From Metabacillus dongyingensis (GTDB lineage: Bacteria; Bacillota; Bacilli; Bacillales; Bacillaceae), in assembly GCF_019933155.2 (NCBI RefSeq), contig NZ_CP082944.1:994001-1058000 (forward strand): a stretch of 64,000 nt of DNA, read 5' to 3'. The notes below the pieces were generated by a model. It ran no database searches. It was given only the letters and a program-made list of their open reading frames with translations, and was not told where the DNA came from. Both the position numbers and the translations under genes were made by a program. Shown here piece after piece: positions 45,943-55,482 of this stretch; position 1 is the first letter of the stretch; each line of letters opens with the position of its first letter.

Positions 45943-45972
45943 TTAAGGGGAATCCATCAGGGTTCCCCTTAA
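45943..45972 (+). other. Intercistronic hairpin after the GH85 gene
   Basis: TTAAGGGGAA pairs perfectly with TTCCCCTTAA across 10 bases, without a T-run. It may protect the upstream mRNA or dampen readthrough into the DUF624/GH38 pair. Confidence 0.6.
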
Positions 45973-46079
45973 AAGCCGAAGCACCGTGTGGCATAGCGGG
46001 GGCGGCGCTTTAGATAAACATGAATGAATATCGGAAACTTATATTCTGGTATCCGCCGAAAAAAGGAGATGACGGTATC

Positions 46080-46715
46080 ATGGGCAAATTTGTCCAGGAA
46101 GCAAGTGAGTGGATTTGGAGAATTCTTGTCGCAAACGTGTTATGGGCAGGATTTACACTGCTGGGCATTGGAGTATTTGGTCTTTTTCCATCCACAGTTG
46201 CCTTATTTACGGTTACAAGAAAATGGGTACAAAAGGATTTGGATTTTTCTATATGGAAAGTATTTAAAGATACATTTAAAAAAGAATTTATGCCTGCTAA
46301 CAAATTGGGAATTTTCTTTTTAGGCATAGGATCCTTTTTGTATATTGATTTAAAATTTGCTTTTGCCATGCAAGGAACGGGGTCTGTCATTCTCTATTTC
46401 TTTTTAATCTTTGTCTCCTTTTTATTTGTGTTAACACTTATTTATTTCTTTCCATTATATGTTCATTATCATTTATCATTTTTTCAATACATCAAACAGC
46501 CATTTATTCTCGCAATTCTTAGTCCTAAAACGACTATATTGATGGGAATCGGTCTGTTTTTTATTGGATATTTGATTAAATCGATGCCAGGGCTGTTCCC
46601 TTTTATAGCAGGGGTATTTCCGGCGTATTGGATCATGCATGTTTGTTACAAAAGATTTACAGAGGTAAAAACCGGCATTGGAAAGGAGAATACCCTTGTT
46701 TTATACGGAAAATAA
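46080..46715 (+). CDS. DUF624 (YesL-type) membrane protein
   Basis: 211 aa with about five hydrophobic segments. IWRILVANVLWAGFTLLGIGVFGLFPSTVALFTVTRKW is typical of DUF624/YesL proteins. These small membrane proteins are regularly encoded beside YesM/YesN two-component systems and LplABC-type importers, as here; their role is not known. The ATG at 46080 is preceded by AAGGAG at about 10 bases; a frame opening 20 codons earlier contains that ribosome site and is rejected. It overlaps the next gene by 20 bases. Confidence 0.85.
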   Translation: MGKFVQEASEWIWRILVANVLWAGFTLLGIGVFGLFPSTVALFTVTRKWVQKDLDFSIWKVFKDTFKKEFMPANKLGIFFLGIGSFLYIDLKFAFAMQGTGSVILYFFLIFVSFLFVLTLIYFFPLYVHYHLSFFQYIKQPFILAILSPKTTILMGIGLFFIGYLIKSMPGLFPFIAGVFPAYWIMHVCYKRFTEVKTGIGKENTLVLYGK

Positions 46716-49700
46716 GCTTGAAGCAAGAATAAAGGAATTATCAGAATACCGGTACCGGCATAAACAGGAGATTTCAATCTTCAATTGTACGCAAGATACT
46801 GGGGAGATCGGAGCCTATCCGCCGGATAAACCATCAGGCAAGACAATTAGTATTGGAGACAAATGGAGAGGCCGGGATGTTTATTTATGGCTTCAGACAG
46901 ATTTAGAGATTCCGGCAGAGTGGAACGGAAAAAAAGCAGTTGGATTATTTGACTTTGGCCGGACAGGTGGAGGAAATAATTCAGGATTTGAGTCTCTTTT
47001 ATTTTTAAATCAAAAGCCATTTCAGGGAGTGGATTCTAATCATCAAGAGGTCTTTTTCCCAGAAGATGCTGCTGGTCATTCTATTCGGCTTGATTTTCGC
47101 TTATGGTCAGGACTTGAAGGGGGCGGACCGCAGAAAGAGCAGGAATATACGATTCGCACTGCTGAGATTGCATGGCTTGATGAACAAATAGATGATCTAT
47201 ATTTCACCTCACAAGCTATCTATGAAACAATTAAAGAATTAAGAGAAGAGGCTCCAGAAAAGCAGTTATTGTTAACGTCCCTGAACCAGAGCTACAAAGA
47301 AATTGACTGGACGGAACCTGGAAGCAGCTGCTTTTATGAGTCCTGTTATCATGCCCGGGCCATACTTAATGATCGGTTGGAACAAATTGAAAAAAATCAT
47401 TCTGTTACGATTCATGCCATCGGCCACACGCATATAGATGTCGCCTGGCTGTGGAGATTAAAACATACACGAGAAAAGACGGCCCGATCTTTTTCTACAG
47501 TCTTAAGATTAATGGAACAATATCCTGATTATGTTTTTTTACAAACACAGCCGCAGTTATACGAATATTTAAAAACAGATTATCCAGAGATCTATGAACA
47601 ATTAAAAATGCGGATTAACGAAGGAATGTGGGAAGCTGAAGGGGCCATGTGGCTGGAGGCTGATTGCAATATTCCAAATGGAGAATCTCTAGTCAGACAA
47701 ATTTTATATGGCAGCAAATTTTTGAAAGACGAATTTGGGATCACATGTCGTTATTTATGGCTTCCAGATGTTTTTGGTTATAGCTGGGCTTTACCGCAAA
47801 TCTTAAAAAAATCAGGTATAACCACGTTTATGACCACGAAAATCAGCTGGAATCAGTATAATCGGATGCCGCATGATACCTTCAGGTGGAGAGGGATAGA
47901 CGGAAGTGAAATCTTGACACATTTTGTGACGACGCCAGAACCTTGGAATTCAGATGACTCTTGGTTTTATACCTACAATGGTTTGATTACTGCTAAAACA
48001 GTTAACGGAGCTTGGAAATCCTATCGTGATAAAGATATAAATCAAGACTTGCTTCTTTCATATGGGTATGGGGACGGCGGCGGCGGAGTCAACCGTGAAA
48101 TGCTTGAATTTAGGAGAAGATATGACAAGATGCCCGGTTTGCCGCATGTAAAGCCTTCAAAAGCAGGTGATTATTTTACAAGACTTCATGAAAACATCCA
48201 AGCAGCAGAAGGCTATGTTCATGATTGGGATGGAGAGCTTTATTTAGAGTATCATCGAGGAACATATACAAGCCAGGCCTATAATAAAAAAATGAATAGA
48301 AAGCTCGAGCTTGCCTATAGAGAAACAGAATGGCTGCAAGTATTGCATGCCCTTCAAAGTGAATGGAGTCACTATCCGAAGAAAGAACTGGACCAGGGCT
48401 GGAAGATCATCTTGAGAAATCAATTTCATGATATTATCCCAGGGTCATCTATTAAAGAAGTATATGAAGACTCGAAACTTGAGTATGATGAGGCGTGGAA
48501 AAAGCATAAAAAATTTACAGATCGTGCAGCAGCTCAATTAACAAGTTCAAACACGGGGAAGCATTACACAGCCTGGAATTCCTCACATTGGCAATGTGAG
48601 GAGCTGGCTTTCATCCCTTTTGATGATGATAATCAAAAGGAAGGGAACTGGCATGATGACAAGGGATGCGAATTAACTGCACAGCAAACAAATGAGGGAT
48701 GGCTTGTTAAACTTACCAAAACCCCGTCATTTGGCGGAATAGCACTAGAATTTCGTGCATCTTCCTTGAAAGAGAAAAAGATCATAAAAGCACCATTTCA
48801 AATGAATCAGAATTCTTTATCCACACCTTTCTATGAGATTGCTTGGAATCATGCTGGCCAATTAACTCAAATATATGATGTGTCTGAAAAGAGAGAAGTG
48901 TTAGCGGAAGGTTCAAGGGCAAATGTCCTGCAAATTTTTGAAGATAAGCCATTAGCACATGATGCATGGGATATTGATCTCTTTTACCAGGAAAAAATGC
49001 AGGAGGTAACAGAACTTATTTCAATAGAATTGATCGAATGCGGTTCAATTCGCACGATTGTACAGTTTAATTGGAGCTTTAACCAAACAAAAATCAAACA
49101 GCAGATGATTGTTTATGGTCATTCCAAACGAATTGACTTTAAAACGCATATTGATTGGCAAGAACGCCGCAAACTTCTAAAGGCTGCCTTTCCTGTAGAT
49201 GTCAGAACGACAGATGCGACTTATGATATTCAATATGGGAATGTAATGAGGCCGAATCATTGGAACACAAGCTGGGATATGGCCAGATTTGAAAGCGTTG
49301 GGCATCAGTGGGCAGATTTATCTGAAACAGGATATGGTGTAAGCTTGCTTAATGATTGTAAGTATGGTTACGACATTAAGGGAAATGTTCTCCGGCTGTC
49401 TTTATTAAAGGGTGCAATGTACCCTGACCCAACCGCTGACTGTGGGGATCATGAATTCACTTATTCGATCCTTCCTCATAAAGGAGATTGGCGAGAAGGC
49501 GGGACTGTTCGAGAAGCTTGGTTTCTGAATAGTCCGCTCCTTGTACATAAAGGTAAGTTATCGGATTGCAGCCAATCATTTCTTTCTCTGTCCTCTCAAA
49601 ACTTGCATATTGATGCCGTAAAAAAAGCTGAGGAACATGACATGGTGATTGTTCGGTTGCATGAATTTGAAGGAAGAAGAGGCGAGGTTACTCTTTCCTC

Positions 49701-49833
49701 TGATTGGAAAATAGAAGAATGGCACGAAGTGAATTTACTAGAAGAGCCCCTGTCAGAGACAAAAAGAGGTTCAAGCGTCACATTTAAAATCAAGCCATAT
49801 GAAATTAAAACCTTTGCTATCCGTTTCACATGA
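46696..49833 (+). CDS. GH38 alpha-mannosidase, long form
   Basis: 1045 aa, no signal peptide. An N-terminal beta-sandwich domain (about 1-230, including LWLQTDLEIP and SGLEGGGPQ) precedes the GH38 catalytic part with HAIGHTHIDVAWLWRLKHTREKTARSF (zinc site near residue 244) and YLWLPDVFGYSWALPQIL (nucleophile D358). RNQFHDIIPGSSIKEVYED supplies the third zinc ligand. This layout is the Ams1/cytosolic ER-Man2C1 type, broad on alpha-1,2/1,3/1,6 mannose, and differs from the short GH38 at the start of the operon. The TTG start has AAGGAGA 7 bases upstream. It overlaps the DUF624 gene. Confidence 0.9.
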   Translation: MFYTENKLEARIKELSEYRYRHKQEISIFNCTQDTGEIGAYPPDKPSGKTISIGDKWRGRDVYLWLQTDLEIPAEWNGKKAVGLFDFGRTGGGNNSGFESLLFLNQKPFQGVDSNHQEVFFPEDAAGHSIRLDFRLWSGLEGGGPQKEQEYTIRTAEIAWLDEQIDDLYFTSQAIYETIKELREEAPEKQLLLTSLNQSYKEIDWTEPGSSCFYESCYHARAILNDRLEQIEKNHSVTIHAIGHTHIDVAWLWRLKHTREKTARSFSTVLRLMEQYPDYVFLQTQPQLYEYLKTDYPEIYEQLKMRINEGMWEAEGAMWLEADCNIPNGESLVRQILYGSKFLKDEFGITCRYLWLPDVFGYSWALPQILKKSGITTFMTTKISWNQYNRMPHDTFRWRGIDGSEILTHFVTTPEPWNSDDSWFYTYNGLITAKTVNGAWKSYRDKDINQDLLLSYGYGDGGGGVNREMLEFRRRYDKMPGLPHVKPSKAGDYFTRLHENIQAAEGYVHDWDGELYLEYHRGTYTSQAYNKKMNRKLELAYRETEWLQVLHALQSEWSHYPKKELDQGWKIILRNQFHDIIPGSSIKEVYEDSKLEYDEAWKKHKKFTDRAAAQLTSSNTGKHYTAWNSSHWQCEELAFIPFDDDNQKEGNWHDDKGCELTAQQTNEGWLVKLTKTPSFGGIALEFRASSLKEKKIIKAPFQMNQNSLSTPFYEIAWNHAGQLTQIYDVSEKREVLAEGSRANVLQIFEDKPLAHDAWDIDLFYQEKMQEVTELISIELIECGSIRTIVQFNWSFNQTKIKQQMIVYGHSKRIDFKTHIDWQERRKLLKAAFPVDVRTTDATYDIQYGNVMRPNHWNTSWDMARFESVGHQWADLSETGYGVSLLNDCKYGYDIKGNVLRLSLLKGAMYPDPTADCGDHEFTYSILPHKGDWREGGTVREAWFLNSPLLVHKGKLSDCSQSFLSLSSQNLHIDAVKKAEEHDMVIVRLHEFEGRRGEVTLSSDWKIEEWHEVNLLEEPLSETKRGSSVTFKIKPYEIKTFAIRFT

Positions 49834-49839
49834 AGCCTA

Positions 49840-49853
49840 TGAAAGCGTTTTAA
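49840..49853 (+). promoter_or_regulatory. cre-like site after the long GH38 gene
   Basis: TGAAAGCGTTTTAA matches the CcpA consensus except at position 13. A TATAAT lies at 49861-49866, so a CcpA-controlled promoter for the two-component genes is possible. The terminator hairpin directly behind it makes this uncertain. Confidence 0.35.
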
Positions 49854-49866
49854 GTTTCTTTATAAT

Positions 49867-49902
49867 AGACGTAGTGCCATTTAAGGTACTGCGTCTGTTT
49901 TA
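49867..49902 (+). terminator. Terminator of the mannosidase/ENGase operon
   Basis: AGACGTAGTGCC pairs with GGTACTGCGTCT (two wobbles) across ATTTAA and is followed by GTTTTATCTTT. Confidence 0.8.
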
Positions 49903-49944
49903 TCTTTAAAGTAAGATCGATCAATGATAGAGGGAGTAACTGCT

Positions 49945-51750
49945 ATGCTATTAAAAATAAGAGAATGGCGGAATAAGATTTTCCATCGCATTTTGTTCAC
50001 ATATTCTGTCATTATTTTATTGTGTATGTTTTTGCTGTTTTCGCTTTTATCTCAGTATTATACAGAAGTAGTTGTCCAAAGAGAATTGGATGCAAATACG
50101 AGAATACTAGAGAGAGTGGAAACTTATTTTAATCGCAAACATGATTATGTTGACAGTGTTTTTAAGGAACTCTATTTTAAAACAGATCTTATTGAAGATA
50201 TCTCATTCGCTTTGCAGCACGATTATAATCAATATCTTTCTTATCGGCTTGACCGTTACAGTGAAAGCAGCTCTTTTGTACCAAGTGATCTCGAAACATT
50301 CATTGAGAATTACTTTAGTCAAGATTCAGATGTTAATGCGGTCAGCATCAACAGTGATGCTACCCTTAGTGAATATTTGTATATCTTTAATCACTACAGA
50401 TGGTCGCAGTCAGTTAATCAAGTTAGTGAAATAAATTTAGATAAAGATTTCCTAATATCTGAAAGGAAATCCAGCGGACTTGTAAATGATATCAGTCAAC
50501 GATCCATTCAAAACAGCTACCATGTCACGAAGAAATTAAATGACCCCGGCACATTAAAAAAACTTGGTGACATATCAATCTATTATAGCTTTGAAGGTTT
50601 AGAGAATCTCCTTCATTTACGTCAGCAGCAATTAAAAGGGACAGTTCTTATCTATAATAACTTAGGTGATCTTCTATATCCCTCTAAGGCAGCTTCGATA
50701 GAAAAGGAAGGAAGTAAGCCTGATTTTCAAACCATTTTAAAAAAGACAAGAATTAAAGGGGAAACCTATTATGTCAACACATTAGCAGATGAACGCTCAC
50801 AGCTTATGATTGTTGGTCTAATTCCTGAAAAAGAAATCCAAGGCGTTACACTAGTTCACCGGACCATGCTTCTGATCACGATTTTGTTAACGGCTGCCGC
50901 CATTTTGCTTACCTATATTGCTATGCGAAAATACTCAAAACGCATTCAGGTCATCGAACATTCCATGTCTGAGGTACAAAAGGGAAACTTGGATGTCAGG
51001 ATTCAAGATGTTCATCAAAAAGATGAATTGAGTATGATTTCAACCAGCTTTAATCAAATGGCAGAGGATTTAAATCGCTATATCGATCAAATGTTTATTT
51101 CAGAAATCAAACAAAAAGAAGCCGAAATGAAAGCCCTGCAATCTCAAATCAATCCCCATTTTTTATATAATACCCTTGAAGCGATTCGTATGAAAGCAAT
51201 CGCAGATGGGTCAAAAACAACCAGCACGATGATTTATTATTTAGCTCAATTATTCCGATATTCTTTAAAAGATAGTGAAGCTGTCACCGTACAAGATGAA
51301 ATAGAGCATGTGAAACAATATCTGCAATTATTTCAGGTGCGCTATCCAGAGCGTTTACATGTACATTACGATATAGAGGAACAGGTACTAAACTATGAAA
51401 TTCTTAAATTTATGCTTCAGCCCATTGTCGAAAACTATGTCATTCATGGATTAAAAAAGCATGAAAGCACGAATCATCTATACATTGGAGTTCATAGGAA
51501 GCAAACGCAATTAATCATCATGATTCGCGATAATGGAAGAGGAATCGCACCTGATCGATTAGCTGACATTCAAAAGCGGTTAAAAGAAGAACATGAAACA
51601 TTTGAATCGATTGGATTATCCAACGTCCTGCAAAGGATAAGGCTGAGATTTGGAGATGAGTACGGATTAATCATCGACAGCACAGTCGATGCAGGAACAG
51701 AAGTCCAGATATCAATGCCAATCATAGGAGGAAATGAGCAGGATGTATAA
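49945..51750 (+). CDS. YesM-type sensor histidine kinase
   Basis: 601 aa. Membrane segments at about 15-38 and 295-317 enclose an extracellular sensor domain. HAMP follows (RIQVIEHSMSEVQKGNLDVRI), then the His_kinase box ALQSQINPHFLYNTLEAIRMKAI (phospho-His in NPHFLYN) and an ATPase domain (RDNGRGIAPD, GIGL-type ESIGLSNVLQRIRLRFG). It probably senses the oligosaccharides released by GH85 or their binding protein. The ATG at 49945 has GAGGGAG upstream. It overlaps the response regulator gene by a few bases. Confidence 0.9.
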   Translation: MLLKIREWRNKIFHRILFTYSVIILLCMFLLFSLLSQYYTEVVVQRELDANTRILERVETYFNRKHDYVDSVFKELYFKTDLIEDISFALQHDYNQYLSYRLDRYSESSSFVPSDLETFIENYFSQDSDVNAVSINSDATLSEYLYIFNHYRWSQSVNQVSEINLDKDFLISERKSSGLVNDISQRSIQNSYHVTKKLNDPGTLKKLGDISIYYSFEGLENLLHLRQQQLKGTVLIYNNLGDLLYPSKAASIEKEGSKPDFQTILKKTRIKGETYYVNTLADERSQLMIVGLIPEKEIQGVTLVHRTMLLITILLTAAAILLTYIAMRKYSKRIQVIEHSMSEVQKGNLDVRIQDVHQKDELSMISTSFNQMAEDLNRYIDQMFISEIKQKEAEMKALQSQINPHFLYNTLEAIRMKAIADGSKTTSTMIYYLAQLFRYSLKDSEAVTVQDEIEHVKQYLQLFQVRYPERLHVHYDIEEQVLNYEILKFMLQPIVENYVIHGLKKHESTNHLYIGVHRKQTQLIIMIRDNGRGIAPDRLADIQKRLKEEHETFESIGLSNVLQRIRLRFGDEYGLIIDSTVDAGTEVQISMPIIGGNEQDV

Positions 51751-53275
51751 CGTTTTTCTTGTTGATGATGAACCATTTATTATTGAAGGAATGAAATCAA
51801 TTATTAATTGGGAAGATATCGGGCTTCAAATAATCGGGCATGCCTATGACGGAGAAGAGGCTCTAAAAACACTTCAAACAAAGGAATGCGACATTCTTCT
51901 TACGGATATCATGATGCCTCAAATGAACGGTTTAGAATTGATCACAGCCTTAAAAGTCATAAAGCCTCATATGAAATATATTGTGCTGTCAGGCTACCAA
52001 GAATTTGAGTATGTTAAAAAGGGCATTTCACTTGGAATTGAAAACTATCTATTAAAACCGATTGATGAAGAAGAGCTTGCTGCAACATTACGTAATACAA
52101 TCGAAAAGCTTCAGCAATTGCAGCACGAGGATGAAGACTACTATGTGCTAAGAGACAATGCAATCTGGAGATGGTTAAACAGGGATATCAGCCACCAGGA
52201 ATTAAAAAAACGTTTGGACATTTACGATCTTCATCTTCATGATTCAACGCTCGTATTTGCCATTGTACAGCTGGAACTTGCAGCTGATCATAGGGGAGAA
52301 CGATCAGGGATTCGCAAATGGATTGAAGAATGCTTGGGATGTCTATGTGTGATAAATCCAGAGGAAGAGATGATATTAATTTGGTTAAACAAACGGCCTG
52401 ATGAGGTTGAAAGTGATTTACATCATTTACAAATGAATCTTGATCAAAAGCAGGAGGTTCACGATTATTTCATCGCTCTTGGAAAAGAAAATTGTTCAGC
52501 AGATGATATTTTTCTAAGTTTTTATCGAACCAGGGATCTCCTGAAATATAGATTTGTCATTTCTGAGGGCACAAAGTTAATTCTTGAAAAGGACGCAGAA
52601 AAGTTCTCCGAGACCACAGAAATGATTCGGACATTTAACTTTCAGGAACTTTTGAAACAAGTGCTGACGGGGAATCACTGTGAAGTGGAGAAATGGATAC
52701 ATTCTGCTTTCGATCAATTTTCTGAACGGATATCTTTGGATACCTCACAATTAGCTAAAAGCTTTTCCATCGAATTAATGTCCACCATCCGCAGTTCACT
52801 CGATTTGCCAAATGATTTAATAAAGCTTGCAAAAGAGACATCAAGTGTTCTTCAAGCGGATACAATCACTGAATTACGAAATGTGGTGATTGCATTTTTA
52901 AAAAATCTAATGGAGCAAATAAAAAATCGAAATGACCAAATGAGCCCGATTATCCATAGTGTTCTTCAATATATTCAGACCTCATACCATGAAGAGCTCT
53001 CCCTAAAAACGTTAAGTCAAAAGTTTCATGTAAACACCATTTATTTAGGGCAGCTCTTTCAAAAAGAAGTCGGAAGCGTTTTCTCTGATTATATTAATCA
53101 GCTGAGAATTGAGAAAGCTAAGATGATGTTAAAGGAATCCCATTTGAAATCTGGGGAAATTGGAAAAAAGGTAGGGTATTCAGACTCCACTTACTTTTAT
53201 AAGCAATTTAAAAAAAGCATGGGTGTAACTCCAACCGAGTGGAGAGCACTGCATAGTTATGAGAGCCAGTCTTAA
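51743..53275 (+). CDS. YesN-type response regulator with AraC output domain
   Basis: About 510 aa. An N-terminal receiver domain (VFLVDDEPFIIEGM, phospho-acceptor Asp in CDILLTDIMMPQMNG, LSGYQEFEYVKKGI, LLKPID) is joined by a long linker to a C-terminal AraC DNA-binding domain (HVNTIYLGQLFQKEVGSVFSDYINQLRIEKAKMML, KVGYSDSTYFYKQFKKSMGVTP). It should activate the adjoining transporter and hydrolase genes. Two ATGs are possible: 51734 sits 2 bases after GGAGG, while 51743 (MYNVFLVDD) has an 11-base gap and gives the usual family start. Confidence 0.9.
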   Translation: MYNVFLVDDEPFIIEGMKSIINWEDIGLQIIGHAYDGEEALKTLQTKECDILLTDIMMPQMNGLELITALKVIKPHMKYIVLSGYQEFEYVKKGISLGIENYLLKPIDEEELAATLRNTIEKLQQLQHEDEDYYVLRDNAIWRWLNRDISHQELKKRLDIYDLHLHDSTLVFAIVQLELAADHRGERSGIRKWIEECLGCLCVINPEEEMILIWLNKRPDEVESDLHHLQMNLDQKQEVHDYFIALGKENCSADDIFLSFYRTRDLLKYRFVISEGTKLILEKDAEKFSETTEMIRTFNFQELLKQVLTGNHCEVEKWIHSAFDQFSERISLDTSQLAKSFSIELMSTIRSSLDLPNDLIKLAKETSSVLQADTITELRNVVIAFLKNLMEQIKNRNDQMSPIIHSVLQYIQTSYHEELSLKTLSQKFHVNTIYLGQLFQKEVGSVFSDYINQLRIEKAKMMLKESHLKSGEIGKKVGYSDSTYFYKQFKKSMGVTPTEWRALHSYESQS

Positions 53276-53292
53276 AAGGGCTGGTTTTTTTT
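53264..53292 (+). terminator. Terminator after the response regulator
   Basis: AGCCAG pairs with CTGGTT (one wobble) around a loop that contains the stop codon, followed by a run of Ts. The stem is short. Confidence 0.65.
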
Positions 53293-53514
53293 GTTTGGTT
53301 TGGACACGGCTAAATGGATCCATGAAAGCTCCTCGAGGTTACTTGAAAGACAAAACCGGACTTCTTAGCTCTATGCAGCTTGCCCCAGGGTGAACAAGGT
53401 GTTTTCACTTTTCGAAGGAATCCTAAATTAGTCCATCAAATCTAAAAATTGTTAACTTTTAACCAGAAGCGTTCAAATTTACAATAAGAGTAGGAGAAGA
53501 AAGGGAGGGCCTCT

Positions 53515-54453
53515 ATGAAATGGATCAAGAATTTCTTTGTTAATGTGTACAAAAATCGTGTGTGGCTCCTCATGGTTTTGCCAGGGACGATTTGGTTTTT
53601 ATTTTTCTCTTATTTACCGATGTTTGGAACCGTAATTGCTTTTAAGAATTTTCGCTACGATGCAGAAGGATTTTTGGCAAGTGTATTAAATAGCGAATGG
53701 GTTGGATTTCAGAACTTTGAATTTTTGTTCAGTACAAATGATGCCTTCGTAATTACCAGAAACACAATCTTATATAACGCAGTCTTCATTATTTTAGGAT
53801 TAATACTTTCTGTTTTTATTGCGATTGTGCTGAGTGAATTAGCGAATAAAAAACTTGCAAAAGTGTATCAGACCGGAATGTTGTTTCCTCATTTTTTATC
53901 ATGGGTTGTTATTAGTTATTTTGTTTTTACCTTTTTAAGTGTAGATAGAGGATTGCTGAACAAAATTTTTGAGTGGTTTGGATTGGAAGCGGTTTCCTGG
54001 TATAGCGAAACAGAATATTGGCCTTTCATTCTTATCTTTATGTCAATGTGGAAAGGTGTAGGGTACGGAAGCATCGTCTATCTCGCAGCGATTGTTGGGA
54101 TTGATCGAACATATTTTGAAGCTGCAATGATTGACGGGGCTAATAAGTGGCAGCAAATTCGCCATGTGACGATGCCGATGATTACACCGCTTATTGTCAT
54201 TTTGACTATTTTAAACGTCGGGAAAATTTTCAACTCTGACTTTGGTTTGTTTTTTCAAGTGCCGAGAGATTCCGGTGCATTATATCCCGTTACAAATGTT
54301 ATTGATACCTATGTCTATCGAGGACTAACGACTATGGGTGAAATAAGCATGAGCACGGCTGCAGGACTCTATCAATCGGTCGTTGGCTTTATCCTGGTTA
54401 TGCTGACGAATTATCTTGTTAAGAAGATTGATAAGGAGTATGCCTTATTTTAA
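53515..54453 (+). CDS. LplB-type sugar ABC transporter permease
   Basis: 312 aa, six membrane segments. The first is WLLMVLPGTIWFLFFSYLPMFG near residue 17, and the ATPase-contact EAA loop YFEAAMIDGANKWQQIRHVTMP lies at about 203-224. It is a carbohydrate uptake (CUT1) permease of the LplB/YtcP-associated kind. With the next permease and binding protein it forms an importer. No ATPase is encoded nearby, as is usual for systems that borrow MsmX. AAAGGGAGGG precedes the ATG. It starts a new operon after the two-component genes. Confidence 0.9.
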   Translation: MKWIKNFFVNVYKNRVWLLMVLPGTIWFLFFSYLPMFGTVIAFKNFRYDAEGFLASVLNSEWVGFQNFEFLFSTNDAFVITRNTILYNAVFIILGLILSVFIAIVLSELANKKLAKVYQTGMLFPHFLSWVVISYFVFTFLSVDRGLLNKIFEWFGLEAVSWYSETEYWPFILIFMSMWKGVGYGSIVYLAAIVGIDRTYFEAAMIDGANKWQQIRHVTMPMITPLIVILTILNVGKIFNSDFGLFFQVPRDSGALYPVTNVIDTYVYRGLTTMGEISMSTAAGLYQSVVGFILVMLTNYLVKKIDKEYALF

Positions 54454-54472
54454 AAAGAAAGGAGACAAAAGT

Positions 54473-55444
54473 GTGGGACCAGCAAATACTCAAGTAAAAG
54501 ATCCGGATGTAAAGATTGACGTGCAGAAAAAAAAGAAGCGGCAAAGAAAATATAACCCGCATGAATTAAATGGCTTCCCAAATCTGATCATGAATGTGAT
54601 CTTAGGCGGATTTGCCATGGTATGTGTGTTTCCTTTTATATATGTTATTATGATTTCTTTAACGGATGAAAAGACGCTTGCCGCTAATGGGTTCCAAATT
54701 ATTCCTGAAAAATGGAGTCCTGCTGCCTATCAATATTTATGGGCTATGAAAGATCAGTTGTTTCAATCCTATTTCATTACGATACTCGTTACAATTTTAG
54801 GTACATTAATAAGTGTGATGACGATCTCTTTTTATGCTTACGCAATCTCAAGAAAACAGTTTTTGTATCGCAAATTTTTCACATTTTTAGCTTTCTTTAC
54901 AATGTTATTTGGCGGAGGATTAGTTCCTTTTTATATCGTGGCCACTCAGGTTCTGCAATTGAAAAATACGATCTGGGCTCTAATTCTGCCGCTTGTTGTA
55001 AACGCTTTCTACATTTTGATTATGCGAACCTTTTTCATCAGGTCGGTACCTGAATCTGTATTAGAATCAGCACGCATTGACGGCGCAAGTGAATGGAGAA
55101 TCTTTTTTCAAATCGTTTTGCCATTATCCTTGCCTGGTATCGCAACCATCGCATTATTCAGTACACTTGGTTACTGGAATGATTGGTTTAATGCCTTGTT
55201 ATTTATTGATAATCCAACACTGGTTCCGTTGCAATCTCTTTTAATGAAGGTTGAGGGCAACTTGGAATTCATTCGCCAGAATGCATTAACAAATGGTCAG
55301 CAAGCCGGAATATTAACCGCCATTCCGCAAGATGCAGCAAAAATGGCGATGGTAGTCATTTCAACCTTGCCGATTGCGATTGCTTATCCATTTTTCCAAA
55401 AATATTTTGTCAGCGGGCTGACAATCGGCAGTGTAAAAGAATGA
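54473..55444 (+). CDS. LplC/YtcP-type sugar ABC transporter permease
   Basis: 323 aa. A basic N-terminal extension (QKKKKRQRKYN) precedes six membrane segments and the EAA loop VLESARIDGASEWRIFFQIVLP. The C-terminal FFQKYFVSGLTIGSVKE is typical of the YtcP/LplC group. It partners with the preceding permease. The GTG start at 54473 has AAAGGAG about 9 bases upstream. Frames opening at 54416 or 54440 overlap the previous gene without a properly spaced ribosome site. Confidence 0.88.
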   Translation: MGPANTQVKDPDVKIDVQKKKKRQRKYNPHELNGFPNLIMNVILGGFAMVCVFPFIYVIMISLTDEKTLAANGFQIIPEKWSPAAYQYLWAMKDQLFQSYFITILVTILGTLISVMTISFYAYAISRKQFLYRKFFTFLAFFTMLFGGGLVPFYIVATQVLQLKNTIWALILPLVVNAFYILIMRTFFIRSVPESVLESARIDGASEWRIFFQIVLPLSLPGIATIALFSTLGYWNDWFNALLFIDNPTLVPLQSLLMKVEGNLEFIRQNALTNGQQAGILTAIPQDAAKMAMVVISTLPIAIAYPFFQKYFVSGLTIGSVKE

Positions 55445-55482
55445 TAAGTTAAAAAGTAAACAAACAATAAGGGGGAAAAAAC

